A model generated the notes under the pieces. It made no database searches and was not told the DNA's origin. It was given only the letters and a program-made list of their open reading frames with translations. Position numbers and translations under genes: made by a program. Of a stretch of 5,586 bases of DNA, positions 1 through 5,586 are shown piece by piece; the stretch's first letter is position 1; each line of letters starts with the position of its first letter. The DNA is from Bacteroidales bacterium (GTDB lineage Bacteria; Bacteroidota; Bacteroidia; Bacteroidales; VadinHA17): the NCBI GenBank assembly GCA_003155705.1, contig PMEC01000066.1, positions 26,558-32,143 on the forward strand, written 5' to 3'.

Positions 1-1168
1 CGAAAGGGTAAGAAAAAGTGCTTTCTCCTGGGTTGAACATTGTGACTGGATTCCCGCTTTGCTAAGCGGCAATACCGATCCCATGCAATTGAAGAGAAGC
101 CGATGTGCGGCAGGACATAAAGCTATGTGGCATAAGGATTTCAATGGTCTACCGGATGAGAAGTTCCTTATAAAGCTTGATCCTCTTCTCGCCGGGCTGA
201 AAGAGAAACTTTTTAAAGAAACTTATACCTGTGATATCCCGGTTGGAAATCTTTGCAAAGATTGGGCAAAAAGGCTCGGTCTGACGGGAGAGGTCAAAGT
301 CGGAGCCGGATCTTTTGATGCACATCTCGGCGCTGTCGGGGGAGAGATAAAACCTTATCAGCTTGTGAAAGTCATGGGAACATCTACCTGTGATATGCTT
401 GTCTCACCAATGGAAGAGGTGGGTGAAAAGCTGGTGGCGGGCATCTGCGGTCAGGTTGACGGATCTATAATTCCCGGGATGCTGGGCCTTGAAGCCGGAC
501 AATCAGCATTCGGCGATATTTACGCATGGTTCAGTAAGCTTTTGATGTGGCCTGTTACCGAAATCATTCCTGGCATAAACTGGCTTGATGAAAAAGCGAA
601 AGAAAGAATCACAAAAGAGACATCCGACAAAATTATTGCGGAACTGAGCAAACGGGCAGAATTCTTGGTTGATGAAGAAACTGCATTGGTTGCTCTTGAT
701 TGGTTAAATGGCAGACGGACGCCTGATGCCAACCAGGAGCTAAAAGGCGCTATAACAGGATTATCATTGGGTTCCGACGCTCCACGGATTTTCAAAGCGC
801 TTGTTGAAGCAACTGCTTTTGGTTCCAGGATGATTAATGAGAGGTTTGTATCTGAAGGAGTAAGGATTGATGGAGTAATAGCCATTGGCGGAGTGGCAAA
901 GAAGAATCCGTTTGTGATGCAGATAGTTGCAGATGTACTTAACATGCCGATTAAAGTTGCAAATTCAGATCAGACCTGCGCTCTTGGCTCGGCAATGGCA
1001 GCTTCGGTAGTAGCAGGTATATACAAAGATATCCCGTCGGCACAGAAAGCTATGGGAAGAGGATTTGAGAAGGAATACCACCCTGACCCTGCCAGAGCAA
1101 TAAAATATGATACTCTTTTTAAAAAATATAGAAAACTAGGAACCTATGTAGAAAATGGTTTAAGATAA
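1..1168 (+). CDS. araB: Ribulokinase (L-ribulose kinase), C-terminal part, 5' end cut by window edge
   Basis: Cytoplasmic FGGY-family sugar kinase that phosphorylates L-ribulose with ATP to L-ribulose 5-phosphate, the second step of the L-arabinose isomerase pathway. The frame is open from base 2 (first visible residues ERVRKSAFSWVEHCDWIPALL), so the TTG at 59 is an internal Leu codon and not a start. About 388 residues are visible; ribulokinases are usually about 530-570, so roughly 150-180 N-terminal residues are missing. The segment closely resembles E. coli AraB as I remember it: CDW-PALLSG, CAAGHKAMWH, then GSFDAHLGAVG holding the putative catalytic-base Asp (codon 317-319), VMGTSTCDM, GICGQVDGS, GLEAGQSAFGDIYAW (Glu codon 491-493), LDWLNGRRTP, and the FGGY C-terminal signature IGGVAKKN followed by Q and ADVLNMP. 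These motifs separate it from xylulo-, glycero- and rhamnulokinases. The stop is TAA at 1166-1168. The gene lies 48 nt upstream of a GH51 arabinofuranosidase, which supports an arabinose role. No frameshift or lost key residue is seen in the visible part. Confidence 0.96.
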   Translation, partial: ERVRKSAFSWVEHCDWIPALLSGNTDPMQLKRSRCAAGHKAMWHKDFNGLPDEKFLIKLDPLLAGLKEKLFKETYTCDIPVGNLCKDWAKRLGLTGEVKVGAGSFDAHLGAVGGEIKPYQLVKVMGTSTCDMLVSPMEEVGEKLVAGICGQVDGSIIPGMLGLEAGQSAFGDIYAWFSKLLMWPVTEIIPGINWLDEKAKERITKETSDKIIAELSKRAEFLVDEETALVALDWLNGRRTPDANQELKGAITGLSLGSDAPRIFKALVEATAFGSRMINERFVSEGVRIDGVIAIGGVAKKNPFVMQIVADVLNMPIKVANSDQTCALGSAMAASVVAGIYKDIPSAQKAMGRGFEKEYHPDPARAIKYDTLFKKYRKLGTYVENGLR

Positions 1169-1180
1169 TATTGAGGAATG

Positions 1181-1203
1181 TAAAAATGAAAATTTTATTT
1201 TTA
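1181..1203. repeat. AT-only inverted repeat in the araB-GH51 gap
   Basis: TAAAAAT at 1181-1187 is perfectly complementary to ATTTTTA at 1197-1203, and inner bases AAA/TTT continue the dyad apart from one G-T position. It lies 13 nt before the GH51 ATG. The stem has no G-C pair and no GC-rich terminator features, so it would be weak in RNA. It could be an operator-like dyad or simply a product of the local AT richness. Confidence 0.3.
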
Positions 1204-1216
1204 AACTAAAATAAAT

Positions 1217-2785
1217 ATGAACAAGATCCTTTTTCCTTTTCTTCTTTTGTCTTTATTCACAGGTATTGAAGCCAATGCCCAGAAAGCAAACTCAGTAGCG
1301 GTTAATCAGCTTGTGATTGTTGCAAATCATTCAGGACCAATAATAAGTAAGGACATTTACGGCCATTTTTCAGAACATCTGGGAGCTTGTATCTATGGTG
1401 GAATATGGGTCGGAACGGATTCAAAAATCCCAAACACCTTTGGAATAAGGAATGATGTCCTGGCGGCTCTGAAAGAAATAAAAATCCCGAATCTTCGCTG
1501 GCCCGGAGGCTGTTTTGCAGACACCTATCACTGGAGGGATGGCATAGGTCCACAGTCTCAGAGAGCCTCAATTGTAAATACCAATTGGGGTGGTTTCACC
1601 GAAAATAACTCTTTCGGAACTCATGAATTTATGAAGCTTTGCGAGCTTCTTGGTTGTGATGCTTATATTAATGGGAATGTCGGCTCAGGGACTGTAAGAG
1701 AAATGTCAGAATGGGTTGAATATCTTACTTCAGATGCTGTAAGCCCCATGACTATCCTTCGTAAACAAAACGGACGGGAAGATCCGTGGAAAGTAAAGTA
1801 TTTTGCAATAGGCAATGAGAACTGGGGCTGCGGCGGTAACATGACTGCAGATTTTTACAGCGGTATAATGAGACAATATTCTTCTTTTCTCAGGAACTAT
1901 TCCGGGAACCATCTTTACAGGATTGCCTGTGGCCCATATGATTTTAATTACACGTGGACAGAATCACTTATGAAAGATCCTGCAACCCAAGGTATGTTCC
2001 AGGGTCTGTCACTTCATTATTATTCAGTTGTAGATGGCTGGGGATACAAAGGTTCTGCTACAAAATTTGATGAAAGAGAGTGGTTTGAGACATTTCGCCT
2101 GAACCTGGAGATGGACAAAATTCTGAAGGGGCATTCCGCTATTATGGATCGTTATGATCCGGAAAAAACAAAAGGTCTGGTGGTGGATGAGTGGGGTAAC
2201 TGGTTTAGAGTTGAACCGGGAACAAATGAAGGTTTCCTCTTTCAGCAAAACAGCCTGAGAGATGCAATTACTGCAGCTATTCATCTTAACATCTTCAATC
2301 AGCATGCCGACAGGGTAAAAGTTGCCAATCTTGCGCAAATGATTAATGTCCTTCAGTCTGTTATACTTACAAAGGATGATAAAATGGTACTGACACCAAC
2401 TTACTATGTTTTCAGGATGTTTAAGGTTCACCAGGAGGCTCAGTTGCTGAATATTGACATCAGAAGTGAAGATTACGTTTACGGTGATAAAAAAATACCT
2501 GCCATTTCAGCTTCCGCATCAATTGACAAGGAGGGAAAAATTCATATTTCACTGGCTAATCTTAATCCGAATAAAGAAATAACGATCACCTGTCCTTTAA
2601 TTGGAGATAAATATAATAAGGTTACAGGAGAAGTACTTACGGCAAATGAGATGACTGCATTCAACAGCTTTGAAAAACCTGAAACGGTTAAACCTGCATT
2701 ATTCAATGGATTTAAAATGAATGATGGCGTTCTGACTATTACCATGCCTTCAAAATCTGTAGTTGTTCTGGAATTAGCAAAATAA
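1217..2785 (+). CDS. Exported alpha-L-arabinofuranosidase, GH51
   Basis: Retaining exo-enzyme expected to remove terminal alpha-L-arabinofuranosyl units from arabinan, arabinoxylan or arabinogalactan. The 522-residue protein starts with a Sec signal peptide: Lys3, hydrophobic stretch to about residue 16, and a likely signal peptidase I site after Ala21 (ANA|QK), so it should act in the periplasm or outside. The catalytic TIM barrel covers roughly residues 30-395, interleaved with the C-terminal beta-sandwich of the Alpha-L-AF_C type (to about 515). Visible GH51 hallmarks are YGHFSEHLG (Glu53, substrate-binding region), NLRWPGGCFADTYHWRDGIG (92-111), IGNENWGCGG with acid/base Glu201, LSLHYY with His267, and VVDEWGNWF with nucleophile Glu325; the spacing of the two glutamates fits the family. 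The ATG at 1217 is chosen because it begins the signal peptide. No Shine-Dalgarno sequence precedes it; the leader is AT-rich, as is common in Bacteroidota. It sits between araB and a beta-L-arabinofuranosidase gene. Exact substrate cannot be read from the sequence. Confidence 0.95.
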   Translation: MNKILFPFLLLSLFTGIEANAQKANSVAVNQLVIVANHSGPIISKDIYGHFSEHLGACIYGGIWVGTDSKIPNTFGIRNDVLAALKEIKIPNLRWPGGCFADTYHWRDGIGPQSQRASIVNTNWGGFTENNSFGTHEFMKLCELLGCDAYINGNVGSGTVREMSEWVEYLTSDAVSPMTILRKQNGREDPWKVKYFAIGNENWGCGGNMTADFYSGIMRQYSSFLRNYSGNHLYRIACGPYDFNYTWTESLMKDPATQGMFQGLSLHYYSVVDGWGYKGSATKFDEREWFETFRLNLEMDKILKGHSAIMDRYDPEKTKGLVVDEWGNWFRVEPGTNEGFLFQQNSLRDAITAAIHLNIFNQHADRVKVANLAQMINVLQSVILTKDDKMVLTPTYYVFRMFKVHQEAQLLNIDIRSEDYVYGDKKIPAISASASIDKEGKIHISLANLNPNKEITITCPLIGDKYNKVTGEVLTANEMTAFNSFEKPETVKPALFNGFKMNDGVLTITMPSKSVVVLELAK

Positions 2786-2812
2786 AATAAAGTTTCTCTT
2801 AAAATTATTTAC

Positions 2813-2816
2813 AGGA
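2813..2816 (+). promoter_or_regulatory. Possible ribosome binding site AGGA for the GH127/146 gene
   Basis: AGGA lies 8 nt before the ATG at 2825, a plausible Shine-Dalgarno spacing, and only 2 nt before an in-frame TTG at 2819. The spacing favours the ATG as the start. Shine-Dalgarno use is weak in Bacteroidota, so this is supporting evidence only. Confidence 0.4.
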
Positions 2817-2824
2817 TATTGATT

Positions 2825-5236
2825 ATGAATAGTCTGAACAGTCTGTTGGTCGTCATTACAGCGGGTTCTTTTATCCTCGCTGGATGTAGTAATAAATTTT
2901 CTAATGACTATCCGATTACTCCGGTGCCATTCACCTCGGTAAAAATGACAGATAATTTCTGGGCTCCGCGGATTAAAAAAAATGCAGAAGTAACTATTCC
3001 GATTGCTTTCGGGTACTGTGAATCGACCGGTAGAGTTAAAAATTTTGAAATAGCAGCTGGACTTGATACAGGTAAATTTCAGACAATCTATCCCTTCGAC
3101 GATTCTGATGTTTACAAAATAATTGAAGGTGCCAGTTATTCACTTCAGACATTCCCCGATCCAAAACTTGAAGCTTATCTGGATACTCTTATCCGGAAAA
3201 TTGGCCTTGCCCAGGAACCTGATGGATATTTATATACAAACCGCACAATTGCAGAAAAGCATGGAGGTAAAGGTCTCCATCCATGGGCAAGTAAAAACAG
3301 GTGGGAAATGGATTCTGTGCTTAGTCATGAGCTTTACAATCTTGGACATCTTTATGAGGCAGCTGTTGCACACTATCAGGCGACAGGGAAAAGAAATCTT
3401 CTGAATATTGCATTAAAATCAGCCGATCTTGTCAATAAGGATTTTGGCTGGGACAGGGAAAAAGTATATCCGGGTCACCAGGTAATTGAAATGGGACTTG
3501 TAAAACTTTACAGGGTGACCGGCGAGAAAAAATATCTTGATCTGGCAAAATTCTTTCTCGATGTCCGTGGCCCGAAAGGACAGCCATACAATCAGGCGAA
3601 TATTAAACCTGTTGATCAGACGGAAGCAGTAGGTCATGCCGTCAGAGCAACATATATGTACTCGGGAATGGCAGATATTGCTGCAATTGAGAAGGACAAT
3701 GCTTATCTGAACGCTATTACAAAAATCTGGCAGGACATCGTTTATAACAAGATGTACCTGACCGGAGGAATTGGAGCAACCGGAGGAAATGAAGGTTTTG
3801 CATCTCCTTTTTTACTTCCCAACATGTCAGCATATTGCGAAACATGTGCTTCAATCGGTGACATTTTTTTGAATCATCGTCTGTTTCTTTTGCATGGACA
3901 ATCGAAATATTACGATATTCTCGAAAAGACACTTTACAATTCAATGTTGTCGGGGGTTTCACTTTCAGCTGACAGGTTTTTTTATCCCAATCCGCTGGAA
4001 TCCAATGGTCAGCATGAAAGACAAGCATGGTTCGGATGTGCATGCTGTCCATCAAATATCGCCAGGTTTGTTCCGGCAATTCCGGGATATATTTATGCAG
4101 TAACCGGGAATGAACTTTATGTGAACCTTTTCATTTCAAATGAAGCAAATTTCCTGATCGGAAACAAAAAAATCAATATAACTCAGAAAGCAGACTTCCC
4201 CTGGAATGGAAGAGTTGAAATGACACTTAATCCTGAAAAAGAGAGAAAATTCGTTTTAAAAATCCGTATCCCCGATTGGGCTGTAAACGAGGCAATGCCG
4301 GGAGGACTTTATAAATTCACTGATCAGAATTCTGAATCAGTCATGGTGTCGGTTAATGGGACCCCCGTCACTTTAGATCTTAGAGATGGTTACACCCTGA
4401 TCTCAAGAAAATGGGAAAAAGGAGATAAGGTTGTTATCGAATTCCCCATGCCTGTCAGAACAGTTGCAGCGGATGAACGGGTTAAGGAAGATGTCGGGAA
4501 GATTGCTGTTCAGAGCGGACCTTTGATTTATTGCACCGAATGGCCCGATAATAATAACGGAAATGTTTTGAATCTGGTTCTTAACCGGGAAGCTGGATTT
4601 ACATCAGAATTTGTACCAGGACTACTTGGAGGCACTGAGGTTATAAAAACCATCGGACATCAGGCAAAAAGAACGCTCGATGGAAAGGTTGAAATGCTTC
4701 CTGATGAACCCGTTACTTTTATTCCTTATGCCTTATGGAACAACCGCGGCCCTGGTCAGATGATGGTATGGATTCCGGTCACAGAAAATAGCGCCAGTCC
4801 TTTACCGGCCCCGACTATTGCCTATCGTAGCAAAATATCTGCCAGTAAAAAATCAAGAACACTTTCTTCAATAGCAGATCAGCATGAACCTCTGAATTCC
4901 AATGATCATTCTTATCCTTATTATCACTGGTGGCCGGATAAGAATCAGTGGGAATGGGTTCAGTATGATTTTGAAAAACCCGAAACAATCTCTAAAACAA
5001 AAGTTTACTGGTTTGATGACGGACCTGATGGCGGATGCCGCACTCCTGACGAATGGGAGCTTCTATACAAATCAGGGAGTACCTGGAAACCTGTCAAAAT
5101 CAAAACACCCTATAAAGTCACCAAAGATACCTGGGATATTCTTTCATTTGAACCTGTAAAAACAAGTGCACTGAAACTCAGGGTAAAACTGAATAAGGAT
5201 TTTGCCAGTGGTATTCATGAATGGGTAGTAGAATAA
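2825..5236 (+). CDS. Lipoprotein beta-L-arabinofuranosidase, GH127/GH146 (DUF1680) with C-terminal discoidin-like domain
   Basis: Predicted retaining exo-enzyme releasing L-arabinose from beta-linked arabinofuranosyl ends. With the ATG at 2825 (preferred over an in-frame TTG at 2819) the protein has 803 residues and begins with a lipoprotein signal peptide with lipobox LAGC, lipidated Cys21. The following SNKFSND has no acidic run like the Bacteroidota surface-export signal, so a periplasm-facing anchor is more likely. The alpha/alpha barrel spans about 30-425: HPWASKNRWE (152-161), VGHAVRATYMYSGMAD (269-284, His271), TGGIGATGGNEGF (Glu323, probable acid/base), ETC (Glu339, Cys341) and CCP (Cys407, Cys408). 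Glu339/Cys341/Cys407/Cys408 match the zinc-thiolate site of Bifidobacterium HypBA1 (Glu338, Cys340, Cys417, Cys418, with Cys417 the nucleophile), so Cys407 is the expected nucleophile. Beta-sandwich domains follow (about 430-650). Residues about 663-803 form a discoidin-like (F5/8 C, galactose-binding-like) module with SNDHSYPYYHWWP, EWVQYDFEKP and VYWFDDGPDGGCRTP. GH127 versus GH146 cannot be settled by eye; gene order and length favour the GH146-like Bacteroides type. It lies 39 nt after the GH51 gene. Confidence 0.92.
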   Translation: MNSLNSLLVVITAGSFILAGCSNKFSNDYPITPVPFTSVKMTDNFWAPRIKKNAEVTIPIAFGYCESTGRVKNFEIAAGLDTGKFQTIYPFDDSDVYKIIEGASYSLQTFPDPKLEAYLDTLIRKIGLAQEPDGYLYTNRTIAEKHGGKGLHPWASKNRWEMDSVLSHELYNLGHLYEAAVAHYQATGKRNLLNIALKSADLVNKDFGWDREKVYPGHQVIEMGLVKLYRVTGEKKYLDLAKFFLDVRGPKGQPYNQANIKPVDQTEAVGHAVRATYMYSGMADIAAIEKDNAYLNAITKIWQDIVYNKMYLTGGIGATGGNEGFASPFLLPNMSAYCETCASIGDIFLNHRLFLLHGQSKYYDILEKTLYNSMLSGVSLSADRFFYPNPLESNGQHERQAWFGCACCPSNIARFVPAIPGYIYAVTGNELYVNLFISNEANFLIGNKKINITQKADFPWNGRVEMTLNPEKERKFVLKIRIPDWAVNEAMPGGLYKFTDQNSESVMVSVNGTPVTLDLRDGYTLISRKWEKGDKVVIEFPMPVRTVAADERVKEDVGKIAVQSGPLIYCTEWPDNNNGNVLNLVLNREAGFTSEFVPGLLGGTEVIKTIGHQAKRTLDGKVEMLPDEPVTFIPYALWNNRGPGQMMVWIPVTENSASPLPAPTIAYRSKISASKKSRTLSSIADQHEPLNSNDHSYPYYHWWPDKNQWEWVQYDFEKPETISKTKVYWFDDGPDGGCRTPDEWELLYKSGSTWKPVKIKTPYKVTKDTWDILSFEPVKTSALKLRVKLNKDFASGIHEWVVE
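4811..5233 (+). other. Discoidin-like (F5/8 type C / galactose-binding-like) domain at the C-terminus of the GH127/146 protein
   Basis: This region encodes about residues 663-803 of the lipoprotein. It opens with AYRSKISAS, contains SNDHSYPYYHWWPDKNQWEW and the strand pattern WVQYDFEKPETISKTKVYWF typical of discoidin-like jelly rolls, and ends with a LKLRVKLN strand and a GIHEWVVE tail. Modules of this kind often bind carbohydrate (CBM32-like) but can be purely structural; binding is not shown by the sequence. The left boundary is approximate. Confidence 0.7.
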
Positions 5237-5315
5237 CACTATCAAAATTGAAATAATCAGACAATATGATTTCAAGATATGTTAATCTCTTTAATGTAAC
5301 CAATTAATATCCAAA

Positions 5316-5586
5316 ATGAAAAATATTCGTGTAGTTCTGTCAGTTCTTTTGGCCTTTTTTATTATTAATTCTTCAGGTAAAGCCCAGCTCATTTCTCCAA
5401 AAGATTCGTTGGGAGGAGCTCCTGTGCCACCTGAGATAGAAAACCCGGAATGTATTGGTATAAACAAAGAACCGGCACATGCTTCTCTGATGCCCTATGC
5501 CGGTCTTAATGAGGCTCTTGCTGCTAAAAGGCATGCATCAACTTTCTGCAGGAGCCTGAATGGTATGTGGAAATTTAACTGGGTTG
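5316..5586 (+). CDS. Exported GH2 glycosidase, beta-galactosidase-like, N-terminal 90 residues, 3' end cut by window edge
   Basis: The frame starts at ATG 5316 and stays open to the window end, giving 90 residues. It begins with a Sec signal peptide: MKNIR, hydrophobic core VVLSVLLAFFII, and a probable cleavage after Ala23 (GKA|QL), so export to the periplasm is expected. The mature part carries PPEIENPECIGINKEPAHASLMPYAGLNEALAAKR split over residues 38-72, then STFCRSLNGMWKFNWV at the edge. The 'ENP..-GINKEPAHA-LMPY' and 'SLNG-WKFNW' blocks are characteristic of the N-terminal sugar-binding domain of large LacZ-type GH2 enzymes of Bacteroidota (usually over 1000 residues). The catalytic glutamates lie beyond the window, so activity is inferred: beta-galactosidase most likely, but other GH2 specificities cannot be excluded. 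The upstream 79-nt gap is AT-rich without a clear Shine-Dalgarno, promoter or terminator, so co-transcription with the arabinosidase genes is likely. Confidence 0.82.
   Translation, partial: MKNIRVVLSVLLAFFIINSSGKAQLISPKDSLGGAPVPPEIENPECIGINKEPAHASLMPYAGLNEALAAKRHASTFCRSLNGMWKFNWV

Noticed and set aside
59..61. TTG as a start codon for the kinase gene
   Set aside because: The frame is open upstream to the window edge and the upstream residues (SWVEHCDWIPAL) match ribulokinase, so this TTG is an internal Leu codon.
520..945. Antisense open frame of 141 codons inside araB
   Set aside because: It lies wholly opposite conserved ribulokinase codons and its translation shows no recognisable motif; a coding shadow.
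2024..2431. Antisense open frame of 135 codons inside the GH51 gene
   Set aside because: It is opposite the conserved catalytic region including the nucleophile motif, with no recognisable protein features.
2819..2821. TTG as start of the GH127/146 gene
   Set aside because: The ATG at 2825 is in frame, better spaced from AGGA at 2813-2816, and gives a normal lipoprotein signal peptide.
3761..3788. Repeated ACCGGAGGAA (3761-3770 and 3779-3788)
   Set aside because: It encodes the two TGG turns of the conserved TGGIGATGGNEGF motif, so protein constraint explains it.
3717..4079. Antisense open frame of 120 codons inside the GH127/146 gene
   Set aside because: It is opposite the zinc-site region, whose conservation explains the open frame; no independent start context or domain.
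5237..5315. Possible Bacteroidota promoter (TTG at 5248 with TATGATTT at 5265)
   Set aside because: The spacing is only 14 nt and the -7 element does not match TAnnTTTG; too weak to report.

Overview
The window is part of an L-arabinose/arabinan utilisation locus, most likely from a Bacteroidota bacterium (Bacteroidales-like). This is inferred from moderately low GC content, AT-rich start regions mostly without Shine-Dalgarno sequences, N-termini ending in '..AQ' typical of exported Bacteroidota enzymes, and the araB - GH51 - DUF1680-type arabinofuranosidase order, which I recall from the arabinose/arabinan locus of Bacteroides thetaiotaomicron. No rRNA, tRNA, mobile element, CRISPR array or plasmid function is visible.

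Layout: all four genes are on the + strand and closely spaced. (1) 1-1168: C-terminal part of ribulokinase AraB, cut by the left edge. (2) 1217-2785: complete exported GH51 alpha-L-arabinofuranosidase, 48 nt after araB. (3) 2825-5236: complete lipoprotein of the GH127/GH146 (DUF1680) beta-L-arabinofuranosidase type with a C-terminal discoidin-like domain, 39 nt after the GH51 gene. (4) 5316-5586: N-terminal part of an exported GH2 enzyme (beta-galactosidase-like), 79 nt downstream and cut by the right edge. The gaps of 48, 39 and 79 nt contain no convincing terminator, so one operon is the simplest reading.

How they fit together: the GH51 and GH127/146 enzymes would release L-arabinose from alpha- and beta-linked arabinofuranosyl ends of pectic arabinan, arabinogalactan or extensin-type glycans in the periplasm. 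The GH2 enzyme probably removes galactose from the same or attached glycans. Arabinose taken into the cytoplasm would be isomerised to L-ribulose (isomerase not in the window) and phosphorylated by AraB. Transporter, SusC/SusD pair, isomerase, epimerase and regulator are not visible and may lie outside the window.

I looked for an undescribed system and did not find one. The window reads as a coherent carbohydrate-utilisation locus made of known families. The points worth a second look are the pairing of alpha- and beta-specific arabinofuranosidases with the kinase, the Cys/Zn active site and accessory domain of the GH127/146 protein, and a small AT-rich inverted repeat with a 7-codon reading frame before the GH51 gene.
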